A stretch of DNA of 9,264 nt from Mollicutes bacterium (lineage in GTDB: Bacteria > Bacillota_I > Bacilli_A > Izemoplasmatales > Izemoplasmataceae). The first letter of the stretch is position 1, and the number at the start of each line of letters is the position of its first letter. The stretch covers positions 1 through 9,264 of the forward strand of contig PUMR01000085.1 in assembly GCA_003551455.1 (NCBI GenBank), read 5' to 3'. The notes below the pieces were generated by a model. It was not told the DNA's origin. It did not search any database and worked only from the letters and a program-made list of their open reading frames with translations. The position numbers were made by a program, and so were the translations under genes. Shown here piece by piece: positions 1 to 6,335 of this stretch.

Positions 1-250
1 GCCGTGGATCGTCATCATCACCTACATGGTGGGCTTTGCCGACCTCTCACAAGTCCCCTGGTTTGTCTGGGCGATCGTCGGAACGTACTTTGTCGCCTTC
101 AACACCTTCCCCGTCAACATGGTGTTGCAATACAAGGGTGTGGGAAAATGGAAAGACTATCTTTACGGCGAAAGGACATACATCGTTTTGAGCCTCGTCG
201 CCAAGACGATTCTTGCCTGGCTTGTATTCTTCGGAGCGATGCAACCGTAA
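1..250 (+). CDS. Heliorhodopsin, C-terminal part (5' end outside window)
   Basis: This is the C-terminal 82 residues of a heliorhodopsin, a seven-helix retinal-binding light sensor of the cytoplasmic membrane. The frame is open from base 2 and ends in TAA at 248-250. Visible residues 1-13 (starting PWIVIITY) match the end of helix 5, residues 18-42 helix 6, and 57-78 helix 7. The stretch LQYKGVGKWKDYLYGER and then YIVLSLVAKTILAW follows the heliorhodopsin consensus very closely as I remember it from the 48C12 protein. The Lys in LSLVAK (codon AAG at 203-205) is the expected Schiff-base lysine, so this end of the protein looks functional. A terminator follows at once, so the gene ends its own transcript and is not joined to the next gene. 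Heliorhodopsins have no settled function; sensing or regulation of partner proteins is usually proposed. The assignment is firm; the promoter and start cannot be seen. Confidence 0.93.
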   Translation, partial: PWIVIITYMVGFADLSQVPWFVWAIVGTYFVAFNTFPVNMVLQYKGVGKWKDYLYGERTYIVLSLVAKTILAWLVFFGAMQP

Positions 251-314
251 TAGGGGTTGTTTCTCTACACTCGCACGGTTCAAGCAAGCCCGGATTGTCC
301 GTCAAGTATTCATG

Positions 315-354
315 AAGCCCGCTTATAGCGATTCATCGCTTTTGCGGGCTTTTT
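315..354 (+). terminator. Rho-independent terminator after the heliorhodopsin gene
   Basis: An 8-bp outer stem AAGCCCGC (315-322) pairs with GCGGGCTT (344-351). An inner stem AGCGA (327-331) pairs with TCGCT (336-340) around a TTCA loop. A short T run (350-354) follows. It lies 65 bases after the stop codon and separates the heliorhodopsin gene from the next promoter. Confidence 0.85.
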
Positions 355-391
355 ACTATCTATGCCATCGAGCGCTGGTCAGTGTTTCGAC

Positions 392-420
392 TTGACAATG
401 GTCGGGATTTTTCCTAGAAT
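392..420 (+). promoter_or_regulatory. Sigma-A type promoter for the small membrane protein
   Basis: A perfect -35 TTGACA (392-397), a 17-base spacer and a -10 TAGAAT (415-420) stand 32 bases upstream of the chosen ATG. Transcription would start near 427 and give a leader of about 26 bases. Confidence 0.8.
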
Positions 421-452
421 GCACATATCATCCATGCTAGCGGGTGTTTCCC

Positions 453-827
453 ATGAAAACCTTACTCCGCAAGGGCATCATCCTGACCGGATTGTTGGTG
501 TTTGTCACTGTTGTTCTCTACATTGCCTCCTTGTTCACCGGACATCTTCCCGACTCGCGGACCCTAGGCGCCTTGGCCGTCTATGCCTTTTTGCTCTTTC
601 TCGTCAATCTGTTGGCCTTGTCCTTGTTCTCTCTGTCGGGAACGAAAACCTTCGTCCTGCTCGGGAGTGTCACGATCACGGGCCTCTTTGTCGCATTCCT
701 CTTCGTCACCGACCAAGTGACCATCATCGAGGGTGCGGGACTCTTCCTTTTTCCCGCAATGGTCTTTCTGGGCGCCTGCATCGTGTTGACCCTTGTCGTG
801 CTGGTCAAGAAAGCCTTCTTCGACTGA
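453..827 (+). CDS. Small four-helix integral membrane protein, unknown function
   Basis: I do not recognise this 124-residue protein. It is almost entirely hydrophobic, with four likely membrane helices at about residues 9-28, 38-61, 66-85 and 94-117. Short polar links lie between them (HLPDSRT near 31-37, DQVT near 87-90). The N-terminus MKTLLRKG and the C-terminal VKKAFFD carry positive charge, so both ends are probably cytoplasmic. No catalytic or binding motif is visible. I chose ATG 453 over the in-frame GTG at 444 because a weak purine-rich site (AGCGGG, 439-444) is correctly spaced for it and the N-terminus then resembles a normal membrane-protein start. The gene has its own near-consensus promoter. 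No terminator lies between it and the ArsR gene, so read-through into that gene is possible. Confidence 0.75.
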   Translation: MKTLLRKGIILTGLLVFVTVVLYIASLFTGHLPDSRTLGALAVYAFLLFLVNLLALSLFSLSGTKTFVLLGSVTITGLFVAFLFVTDQVTIIEGAGLFLFPAMVFLGACIVLTLVVLVKKAFFD

Positions 828-848
828 CATCATTGCCCGGATGGATAT

Positions 849-877
849 TTGACAATTCACGAAAAATACGATATCAT
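849..877 (+). promoter_or_regulatory. Sigma-A type promoter for the ArsR-family regulator
   Basis: The -35 TTGACA (849-854), a 17-base spacer and the -10 TATCAT (872-877) stand 39 bases before the start codon. The GATATC palindrome at 870-875 overlaps the -10. ArsR-family proteins often bind AT-rich dyads over their own promoter, but I could not find a clean 12-2-12 type dyad here, so autoregulation is only inferred. Confidence 0.72.
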
Positions 878-916
878 TCATTTTAGCAACCACTTAATCT
901 TTAGGAGGGATAAGAT

Positions 917-1294
917 ATGGCCGAAAATTGGGAAATCCTACGCACCCTTTCGGAAAAGAACCGCTACCATCTTGTCAAGATACTTCTCAGAAAAGAACTA
1001 TGTGTGCATTCTCTCGCCAAGAAACTTTCGGTGAGCGATTCCGCGGTGAGCCAGCACATGAAGGTCCTCGAGCAAAACGGCCTGGTGAAAGGCGAAAAAC
1101 GCGGACATTACATGCACTACAAAGTCCAAAGGGAGAAGATCGCCGAACTCGCCGAAGAACTGCATACGCTCGCCAAGACCGAAAAAGGCGAATGTTGCGA
1201 AAAGGAAGAACACAAGGAAGAATGCGAGGAGCGTCACCAAAAAGGCGAGTGCGAAGAAGAACACGACGAAAAAGGCTGTTGCCGAAAAGATTGA
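917..1294 (+). CDS. ArsR/SmtB-family winged-helix regulator with Cys/His/Glu-rich tail
   Basis: A 125-residue DNA-binding regulator. Residues 1-88 form the ArsR winged helix. The recognition helix region is SVSDSAVSQHMKVLEQNGLV (38-57) and the wing is KGEKRGHYMHYKV (58-70). A partial metal motif ELCVHSL (27-33) sits where ArsR proteins carry their ELCVC site, with Cys29 and His31. The tail (residues 89-125) is unusual: Cys93, Cys94, His99, Cys103, His107, Cys112, His116, Cys121 and Cys122 lie among many Glu and Lys residues. Together with the motif at 29-31 this suggests a thiophilic or transition-metal sensor, but the ligand is unknown. The start is supported by AGGAGG at 903-908, eight bases before ATG. 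The gene has its own promoter and ends at a shared terminator. No metal exporter or reductase is adjacent; the only linked gene is the four-helix membrane protein upstream. Family assignment is firm; metal sensing is inferred. Confidence 0.9.
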   Translation: MAENWEILRTLSEKNRYHLVKILLRKELCVHSLAKKLSVSDSAVSQHMKVLEQNGLVKGEKRGHYMHYKVQREKIAELAEELHTLAKTEKGECCEKEEHKEECEERHQKGECEEEHDEKGCCRKD

Positions 1295-1338
1295 AAAAAA
1301 GCGGGTCGGTCCGGATCAACGGACAGACCCGCTTTTTT
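1295..1338. terminator. Bidirectional rho-independent terminator between convergent genes
   Basis: The stem GCGGGTC (1301-1307) pairs with GACCCGC (1326-1332), and an inner TCCG (1310-1313) pairs with CGGA (1320-1323). It is flanked by an A run (1295-1300) and a T run (1333-1338). It can therefore stop both the plus-strand ArsR transcript and the minus-strand rlmD transcript, whose stop codon is 15 bases away from the stem. Confidence 0.92.
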
Positions 1339-1346
1339 CACGATGT

Positions 1347-2717
1347 CTATTTTTCCAATAACATGACAGTCTCGATGTGACTCGTTTGCGGGAACATGTC
1401 GAATGGCACCGCCTCTTTGACCTGATAGCCGCCTCCGGAGAGGATGTTCGCATCCCTCGCGAGCGTGGAGACGTTGCAGGACACATAGACGATCCGGGGG
1501 ATGTCCATCGCCATGACCGCCTGTAGAAACCCTTTCTCGCAGCCCTTCCTCGGCGGGTCGAGGACGAGGATGTCTATGGACTCGTCATCGAGCCCTTTCA
1601 TGACTTCTGCGGCATCGCCGTGAAGGAACTCGATATTCTCGATATCGTTGTAGGAGGCGTTCTCTTGCGCGTTCTTCACCGCTTCTTTCACATTTTCGAT
1701 GCCGATGACCCTGGCCGTCCGTTGGGCGAAAGGTAGCGTCAACGTCCCGACTCCGGAGTAGGCGTCGACCATCACATCATCCGGTCCGGGTTTCGCCAAG
1801 CGCATGGCCTCCTTGTAGAGACGGACGGTCTGGACGGGATTCACCTGATAGAAGGACTTGTGGGAGATCTGATACTCGAATCCCAACAGTCTGTCGCGAA
1901 GGAGGTCCTTCCCATAGATGGTGCGGCTCTTGCCGCCCAGGAGGGTGGTCGAATCAGTGGTGTTGATGCTCTTGACGACGGACACGATGTTGGGGAATCT
2001 TTCCAACAGCCCCTCGATGAGATCATTCTTGTCCGGAAACCGGTTCTCGCCCAATATGAGGGTGAGAGCGATTTCGTCATAGGTGAAGCTCTGTCTCAAC
2101 ATCACCGCCCGGACACAGCCGGTCTTCCTTTCATCGTCATAGATGGTGATGCCCCGATTTTGGAAATACCCTTTCAGATAACGGACGATTTCGGAAAAGA
2201 CCTTCGGGATGATATGGCAACGCTTCAAATCGACGACCTCCCGGGAGCGGTTCTTGTAAAAGCCCGCCATGATGCGTCCCTTTCTCTTCTCGAAGGGGAT
2301 GATCGCCTTGTTCCGGTAGTAGAAGGGGTTCTCCATGCCGATGGTCTTATGGATTTCGGGCTCCACGTGTGCAATCTTCCGCAATGTCTCTTTGACCCGG
2401 TGTCGCTTGAACGAGAGTTGCATCTCGTAACTCATGTGCATGGTGTCGCAGCCGCCGCAAGTGGAGAAATGCTCGCAGATGGGAATCTTCCGGAAGGGGG
2501 ATTCCTCTTTGATTTCGACCAGGCGGCCGAAAGCGAAATTCTTGTTTACCTTGACTACCCGGATCAACGCTTTCTCGCCTTTCAACGCGTCTTTGACAAA
2601 AACGGGGAAACCGTCGATCTTGCAGACGCCCTTGGCATCGTGGGTCATATCGATAAATTCGACCTCATGGACATCATTCTTGTACAACACGGCGTTCATC
2701 CCTTTCCCCGTCTTCAT
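1347..2717 (-). CDS. rlmD: 23S rRNA (uracil-5-)-methyltransferase, RlmD/RlmCD family
   Basis: This 456-residue enzyme uses S-adenosylmethionine to methylate C5 of a uridine in 23S rRNA. The Bacillota members of the family (RlmCD) act on both U747 and U1939. An N-terminal TRAM domain covers about residues 12-69. The iron-sulfur cluster cysteines are Cys81, Cys87, Cys90 (CEHFSTCGGC) and Cys167 (KRCHI). The methyltransferase core shows SFYQVNP (288-294), the SAM loop DAYSGVGTLTLPFA (318-331) and LDPPRKGC (386-393). YVSCN carries the catalytic Cys414, and HIET carries the general base Glu449. All key residues are present and the length is normal. ATG 2717 overlaps the upstream stop as ATGA, pointing to translational coupling. 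Met7 (2699) is an alternative start with a GGGG-A-rich site just before it. The exact rRNA position cannot be told from sequence. Confidence 0.93.
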   Translation of the reverse strand: MKTGKGMNAVLYKNDVHEVEFIDMTHDAKGVCKIDGFPVFVKDALKGEKALIRVVKVNKNFAFGRLVEIKEESPFRKIPICEHFSTCGGCDTMHMSYEMQLSFKRHRVKETLRKIAHVEPEIHKTIGMENPFYYRNKAIIPFEKRKGRIMAGFYKNRSREVVDLKRCHIIPKVFSEIVRYLKGYFQNRGITIYDDERKTGCVRAVMLRQSFTYDEIALTLILGENRFPDKNDLIEGLLERFPNIVSVVKSINTTDSTTLLGGKSRTIYGKDLLRDRLLGFEYQISHKSFYQVNPVQTVRLYKEAMRLAKPGPDDVMVDAYSGVGTLTLPFAQRTARVIGIENVKEAVKNAQENASYNDIENIEFLHGDAAEVMKGLDDESIDILVLDPPRKGCEKGFLQAVMAMDIPRIVYVSCNVSTLARDANILSGGGYQVKEAVPFDMFPQTSHIETVMLLEK

Positions 2718-3907
2718 TTCAAACGGTATTTTTTCGCCAGACCCCCGGTCGAAGTCTCCCGGTACCCTTTCGGAAGGTCACGACCGGTCTCATGCATGGT
2801 CTCCACCACGAGATCGAAAGAAATCTTCCTAAAAGCGCTCGAGAAAAAAGCGATATTGCTCGCATCCATCGCCCGCAGTGCCGCGACGGCGTTTCTTTCG
2901 ATGCAAGGGATCTGCACATAACCGAGGACAGGATCACAGGTCAAGCCGAGATGATGCTCCAAAGCCACTTCGGCCGCGTACTCGATCGTGTCGATGTCGT
3001 AATCCTGCAAGAACGCATGCATGGCTGCGGCCATGCTGCAGGCACTGCCGATCTCGGCTTGACATCCGGCCTCGGCGCCGCTGATGGATGCGTTGTGTTT
3101 GATGACGTTTCCGATGATGCCGCCGACGGCGAGGGCATCGATGAGGTCTTGTCTCGTGAGATCGTGCTTCTCCCGCATGAAACGCAATACCGCGGGGACC
3201 ACCCCGCTCGCCCCGCAAGTGGGTGCGGTGACGATGGTGCCGCCACTGGCATTCATCTCGCTCACGGCGAAGGCATAGGCACTGACTATACGGGAGACAC
3301 GGATCTCTTCTGTCTCCTCGGGATGTTTGGCTCCGTACAGGGCTCCCGCTTTGCGTTGCAGGCCCAGTTCGCCGGGGAGCGTGCCCTCGGCGCCCAAGCC
3401 TTCATTGATGGAAGCTTCCATGGCATCGAGGATTTTCCCGAGAAATCCGTCGATGTCCGCGGATTCGAAATTGCGGACGTAAGCCGGGAGACCGATTCCT
3501 TCTTCACGGCAATAGGCCGCCACGTCCTTGAATGATGTGTGTGGATAGACGTTCGCGGGAGCATCATCGTCTTCTGCCTCGATCCGGATCGAACCGCCAC
3601 CGACGCTGTAGGCCCGCATCCGGGCCATGGTCCGCCCCGTCTCGTCGAGGGCGAGGAAATCGAGGGTGTTGGGGTGCTTGTCGATATAATCCCCGGAGAA
3701 GACGATTTCCGCATCCGGCAAGGTCTCGGCGAGGACCTTGTCGGTGAGGTGCCCTCTGCCCGTGAGGCTCAACGACCCGTACAATACGACCCGGTAGCGG
3801 GCGGCCGGATGGCGGCGCATGAAAACCTTCGCGGCCCGTTCGGGCCCGATGGTGTGCGAACTCGAAGGCCCCTTGCCGATCTTGTAGAGGTCACGCAACG
3901 ATTTCAT
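2714..3907 (-). CDS. sdaA: L-serine ammonia-lyase (iron-sulfur serine dehydratase), single chain
   Basis: This cytoplasmic enzyme converts L-serine to pyruvate and ammonia with an oxygen-labile [4Fe-4S] cluster. The 397 residues hold both parts of the family in one chain: an N-terminal beta domain with the GKGPSSSHTIGP motif (11-22) and the catalytic alpha domain from about 150. The latter carries TAPTCGASG (227-235), GAEAGCQAEIGSAC (277-290) and CDPVLGYVQIPC (324-335). By comparison with known enzymes, Cys282, Cys324 and Cys335 should be the cluster ligands. The protein is shorter than the E. coli type (about 450 residues), and its end, LAKKYRLK, lacks the C-terminal cysteine tail seen in the Legionella enzyme. 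The start is supported by GGGAGG (3912-3917 on the opposite strand) and an extended -10 promoter. It is the first gene of a two-gene operon with rlmD, overlapping it by 4 bases. Serine catabolism by this enzyme suits an anaerobic or fermentative host. Confidence 0.94.
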   Translation of the reverse strand: MKSLRDLYKIGKGPSSSHTIGPERAAKVFMRRHPAARYRVVLYGSLSLTGRGHLTDKVLAETLPDAEIVFSGDYIDKHPNTLDFLALDETGRTMARMRAYSVGGGSIRIEAEDDDAPANVYPHTSFKDVAAYCREEGIGLPAYVRNFESADIDGFLGKILDAMEASINEGLGAEGTLPGELGLQRKAGALYGAKHPEETEEIRVSRIVSAYAFAVSEMNASGGTIVTAPTCGASGVVPAVLRFMREKHDLTRQDLIDALAVGGIIGNVIKHNASISGAEAGCQAEIGSACSMAAAMHAFLQDYDIDTIEYAAEVALEHHLGLTCDPVLGYVQIPCIERNAVAALRAMDASNIAFFSSAFRKISFDLVVETMHETGRDLPKGYRETSTGGLAKKYRLK

Positions 3908-3935
3908 ACATCCTCCCTGGAGTACGTCTATATTT

Positions 3936-3944
3936 ATTATACCA
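3936..3944 (-). promoter_or_regulatory. Extended -10 promoter of the serine dehydratase-rlmD operon
   Basis: On the minus strand TGGTATAAT (3944 down to 3936) is a perfect -10 hexamer with the TG extension. No good -35 is found at 16-18 bases upstream, as is common for extended -10 promoters. The hexamer ends 28 bases before the ATG. Confidence 0.72.
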
Positions 3945-3985
3945 CATCAGCCCAATGCCGGTTTTCGCCCGGTCCCCGACCCCAA

Positions 3986-4014
3986 AAGAAATCCCGGCCC
4001 TTCAGAGGGCCGGG
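3986..4014 (-). terminator. Rho-independent terminator of the DUF3137-lemA operon
   Basis: A 9-bp perfect stem CCCGGCCCT (3993-4001) / AGGGCCGGG (4006-4014) with a TCAG loop lies 18 bases after the lemA stop. On the minus strand it is followed by ATTTCTTTT. Confidence 0.87.
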
Positions 4015-4032
4015 AATCCATTGTCGTACGGG

Positions 4033-4596
4033 TCAAAACTCCATCTTCACATCTTGTCTTTTCGCGGGTTCGGCTTCGAAGAACGGGTATTTCTCCATGT
4101 TGATCTTCGCAGCGACAATGCTCGTGGGGAAGGTGACGATACGTGAATTCAAGCGCGATACATTGGCATTGAACATCCGGCGGGAAGCCTGCAGATGCTC
4201 TTCGACATCGGCGATGCTCCGTTGCAGGTTGGTGAAGACCTTTTCCGCCTTCAGGTCGGGATAGTTCTCCACGACGACGTTGATGTCCGATTGGACCTGG
4301 TTCATCTTTTCCATGAACTCCTCTTTTTGCTTCACGGTGAGTTCATCCGGCATGTTCTGGCGCCACTTGACGACATTCTCGAACGTCTTCGCCTCGTGTT
4401 TGGTGTAGCCCTTGACGGTCTCCACCATCTTCGACAGCGTGTCAAAACGTTTGGTGAGGGCGACATCGATACCCGATTCGGCCTCTTTCACTTTGACCTT
4501 GAGCTGCCTGAGACTATTCATCGTGGCGATGAACCAGACCAATACCAGCAACAACAACACACCGATGACGATTAATGCGATAATCCATCCTTCCAT
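4033..4596 (-). CDS. lemA: LemA family membrane-anchored protein
   Basis: A 187-residue LemA protein with one N-terminal membrane helix at about residues 4-25, followed by a long helical domain. The family hallmarks are present: AESGIDVALTKRFD (39-52), PDLKAEKVFTNLQ (113-125), ASRRMFNANVSRLNSRI (137-153) and FPTSIVA (156-162). LemA proteins form helical bundles exposed on one side of the cytoplasmic membrane; their biochemical role is not settled. The end (PAKRQDVKMEF) is a charged tail. The gene starts 7 bases after the stop of the upstream DUF3137 gene, a pairing often seen in bacteria, so the two products probably work together at the membrane. Its ribosome site AAGGAGG lies inside the end of the upstream gene with a rather long 12-base spacing, which suggests translation is linked to the upstream gene. 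The assignment is firm. Confidence 0.93.
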   Translation of the reverse strand: MEGWIIALIVIGVLLLLVLVWFIATMNSLRQLKVKVKEAESGIDVALTKRFDTLSKMVETVKGYTKHEAKTFENVVKWRQNMPDELTVKQKEEFMEKMNQVQSDINVVVENYPDLKAEKVFTNLQRSIADVEEHLQASRRMFNANVSRLNSRIVTFPTSIVAAKINMEKYPFFEAEPAKRQDVKMEF

Positions 4597-4603
4597 GCTA
4601 CAA

Positions 4604-5524
4604 TCAATCCTCCTTGAATATTTTCCGGTTCAATTTCAAATCGTCCACGAGATTGTGGATCAGACCGACATCCTCGCGGAATTTTTCCAGAAGTTTTTCA
4701 TCGAGCCGCCGGAAAGGTTGGATGGAAAACGTCGGCTTTCCGGTATGGATGGCAAAATAGAGCTTGTTGTCGATGAAGGAGAATCCGAGATTCCCCGGGT
4801 GGTTCTTCTCGATCTTCATCAGCGATTCCATGAAATGCGGCGTGAGGATGTAGAAGGCCGTATGTTCTCTGGTGGCGAGAGTGCGGAACTTCTTGTTGAA
4901 ATCGACGGACTCGAACTCCACTTTCGCATATTTGCGCCGCGACTGGGGTTTGTATCGTTCGAGGACCAGGACGTGTCCGTCGAAATCCTTGTTGAAATCG
5001 AAGTGGAAGACCCGTCCGTGGAAATAGGTGACATATTTCTTGCGCCTTTTCATCTTTCCGTCCTTGTCCCGGTAGGTCTCGTACTCGATCCGCTGCAGCT
5101 TGACGTCACTCGACACAAAATCGACCCCGTCGATCTTGCCCCGGAAATAGTCGTAGCTGTAGAAGCGGTCGGCCCTTTCGATGAAATCCGTGTTGTAGAC
5201 ATCCGCCGGGGCCAGGCCCTGGACCTTTTTGAACCCTTTCTTGGGGATGAACTCGCCTTCTTCGACCAGTCCCGAGAGATAATCCTTGAGGAACTCGTGT
5301 TTGAAGGTACTCTCGAACCGTTGGAAGAGAACGAAACCGATCACGAAAACGATCACCGCGACAATGATGAGGATGATACCGACCGTCGCCGCCCAATCCC
5401 CCAAAACCTCCATGGTGCCAAGTACGGCTCCGAGAACACCAAGCGCCAAAAACGGAAGACCGAGAAGGATGACTCGTTCCGCCCGCTTCTTTCTCGCCTG
5501 ATACTCTTGCAGGCCTTCTTTCAA
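4604..5524 (-). CDS. DUF3137-type membrane protein
   Basis: A 306-residue protein best matching the DUF3137 family, which is commonly encoded next to lemA. After a basic N-terminus (YQARKKRAERV, about 8-18) two membrane helices cover about 19-38 and 46-67, forming a hairpin. The rest, about 240 residues, is a soluble domain that should face the cytoplasm. It has the DVYNTDFIERADRFYSYDYF segment (108-127), followed by GKIDGVDFVSSDVKLQ and a middle part rich in Lys/Arg (DKDGKMKRRKKY, 153-164). The start is a TTG at 5524: an AGGAGG (5532-5537 on the opposite strand) stands 7 bases before it. Starting at the ATG further upstream (5659) would run the reading frame through a terminator and the promoter. 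The gene is first in the operon with lemA. Function is unknown. Confidence 0.85.
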   Translation of the reverse strand: MKEGLQEYQARKKRAERVILLGLPFLALGVLGAVLGTMEVLGDWAATVGIILIIVAVIVFVIGFVLFQRFESTFKHEFLKDYLSGLVEEGEFIPKKGFKKVQGLAPADVYNTDFIERADRFYSYDYFRGKIDGVDFVSSDVKLQRIEYETYRDKDGKMKRRKKYVTYFHGRVFHFDFNKDFDGHVLVLERYKPQSRRKYAKVEFESVDFNKKFRTLATREHTAFYILTPHFMESLMKIEKNHPGNLGFSFIDNKLYFAIHTGKPTFSIQPFRRLDEKLLEKFREDVGLIHNLVDDLKLNRKIFKED

Positions 5525-5573
5525 AAAAACCCCTCCTTTTCCTTTATGACAAGTGGTCACGCTTATGTCTCGT

Positions 5574-5604
5574 ATTATATCACAGTGATCGCCACTTATG
5601 GCAA
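5574..5604 (-). promoter_or_regulatory. Promoter of the DUF3137-lemA operon, with nested repeats
   Basis: On the minus strand TGATATAAT gives a perfect -10 (5579-5574) with a TG extension. A TTGCCA at 5604-5599 could act as a -35, though its 19-base spacing is long. The palindrome ATCAC-A-GTGAT (5579-5589) overlaps the spacer and the first base of the -10, and CATAAG occurs twice, at 5595-5600 and 5562-5567, on either side of it. These repeats suggest an operator; the regulator is unknown. Confidence 0.68.
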
Positions 5605-5605
5605 T

Positions 5606-5638
5606 AAAAAAAGGGAGAAGTGTGGAGTCACTTCTCCC
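5606..5638 (-). terminator. Rho-independent terminator after the SHOCT-like gene
   Basis: A perfect 10-bp stem GGGAGAAGTG (5613-5622) / CACTTCTCCC (5629-5638) with loop TGGAGT is followed on the minus strand by seven T residues (5612-5606). It lies 17 bases past the stop codon and ends the small-gene operon. Confidence 0.92.
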
Positions 5639-5655
5639 AAAGGAGAGAAAGAAGG

Positions 5656-6045
5656 TCATTCGACATAGATCTTTACAATGTCACCGTCGCTGGACTCGAT
5701 GTCGACCAGTTCACCGACCTGTCCGCTCTCGAGGAGCGCATAGACATCTTCGAAATCGATACCGGCCTCTTGGAGAGCCTGAGCCGGTTGACCTTTCCGG
5801 TTGATGACACCGGCACCCTTTCCGAGGAACATCTTGGCGAGTTTGAGCGGAACTTTGATATTGACCTTGTCGCCGTCGGAGCTCTTGATGTGGACCCGGA
5901 GGAGTCTTGCGGCGCTTTTTCGGCCATCCCCCTCGGTCTTTTCGGGGACTTTTGCACCTTCACCGGCCTCGAGTCCTTCTTTCACTTCATCGACGGTGGT
6001 CTCATGGTTTTGCAGTTTCTCGAGCCAATCAATAGGGTCTCTCAT
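5656..6045 (-). CDS. SHOCT-like domain protein with two S-S-D-G-D repeats
   Basis: A 129-residue soluble protein without signal or membrane helix. The N-terminal part (1-30, DPIDWLEKLQNHETTVDEVKEGLEAG) resembles the short SHOCT-like helical segment found in many Bacillota proteins. It is followed by a charged linker and then LLRVHIKSSDGDKVNIKVPL (48-67), GKGAGVINRKG, an acidic helix (FEDVYALLESG) and LVDIESSDGDIVKIYVE (113-129). The S-S-D-G-D-x-V-x-I beta motif thus occurs twice (55-59 and 118-122). Family resemblance is from memory, and no function is established. The start at ATG 6045 has AAGGTG (6052-6057 on the opposite strand) 6 bases away and is preferred to the in-frame GTG at 6054. 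The gene is last in the operon: 36 bases separate it from the last small gene with no terminator between, and a strong terminator follows. Confidence 0.8.
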   Translation of the reverse strand: MRDPIDWLEKLQNHETTVDEVKEGLEAGEGAKVPEKTEGDGRKSAARLLRVHIKSSDGDKVNIKVPLKLAKMFLGKGAGVINRKGQPAQALQEAGIDFEDVYALLESGQVGELVDIESSDGDIVKIYVE

Positions 6046-6081
6046 GGGTCTCACCTTCCTGATATGGTATTTTTTGGTTCT

Positions 6082-6189
6082 TCAATCCGCCTGTGAACGA
6101 TGATACATCCTGTATTGTTCTTCGATTCTTTCGATCTTTTGTTGATGGTTCGCTTTCATGGTCTCGGTGACGAGAGGAATCGCGAACAT
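6082..6189 (-). CDS. Small protein E of the paralogous cluster (35 aa)
   Basis: A 35-residue frame starting MFAIPLVTETMKANHQQK and continuing with an amphipathic stretch (IERIEEQYRMYH) to a polar end. I do not recognise the family. Residues 1-27 align without gaps with small proteins B and D, and with C offset by one. They share Glu9, Met11, Lys/Arg12, Asn14, His15, Ile19, Ile22 and Tyr26. A ribosome site AAGGCGG lies 7 bases before ATG 6189. An in-frame ATG at 6195 overlaps the stop of gene D as ATGA but is too close to that site. Only 2 bases separate the genes, so translation is probably coupled. It is followed after 36 bases by the SHOCT-like gene. No membrane segment is evident; the predicted helix could bind a partner or a membrane surface. 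Confidence 0.68.
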   Translation of the reverse strand: MFAIPLVTETMKANHQQKIERIEEQYRMYHRSQAD

Positions 6190-6191
6190 CT

Positions 6192-6308
6192 TCATACCGC
6201 CTTTCTTTCTTCTTTTTCGGCTTTATGTTGGAAGTCCTTCACGATTCTTTGGACGTTGATGTCATGATTCAAACGCATCACTTCATACATCATGGCAGTC
6301 GCATACAT
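6192..6308 (-). CDS. Small protein D of the paralogous cluster (38 aa)
   Basis: A 38-residue frame starting MYATAMMYEVMRLNHDIN, with the shared core E9-V-M-R-L-N14-H15. An amphipathic helix (VQRIVKDFQHKA) and a highly charged end (EKEERKAV) follow. The M-[FY]-A start and ungapped register match proteins B and E, which supports ATG 6308 as the true start. The ribosome site AAAGGTG lies 8 bases upstream, within the 27-base gap after gene C. The function is unknown. It is the longest member of the set, because of its charged tail. Confidence 0.68.
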   Translation of the reverse strand: MYATAMMYEVMRLNHDINVQRIVKDFQHKAEKEERKAV

Positions 6309-6335
6309 GGTCTTCACACCTTTCTTCTTCTCGCT

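Noticed and set aside
841..880. A clean ArsR-type dyad operator over the regulator promoter.
   Set aside because: Only the short GATATC palindrome is present; no convincing 12-2-12 inverted repeat could be aligned.
1860..2921. A 353-codon plus-strand open frame.
   Set aside because: It lies antisense to rlmD and the end of sdaA, whose catalytic motifs are intact. It has no family features of its own.
5525..5659. N-terminal extension of the DUF3137 protein to an upstream ATG at 5659.
   Set aside because: The extension would cross the terminator of the upstream gene and the promoter at 5574-5604. The TTG at 5524 has a well-placed AGGAGG.
4412..5668. A 418-codon plus-strand open frame.
   Set aside because: It is antisense to lemA and the DUF3137 gene and spans their promoter and a terminator stem; it is a shadow frame.
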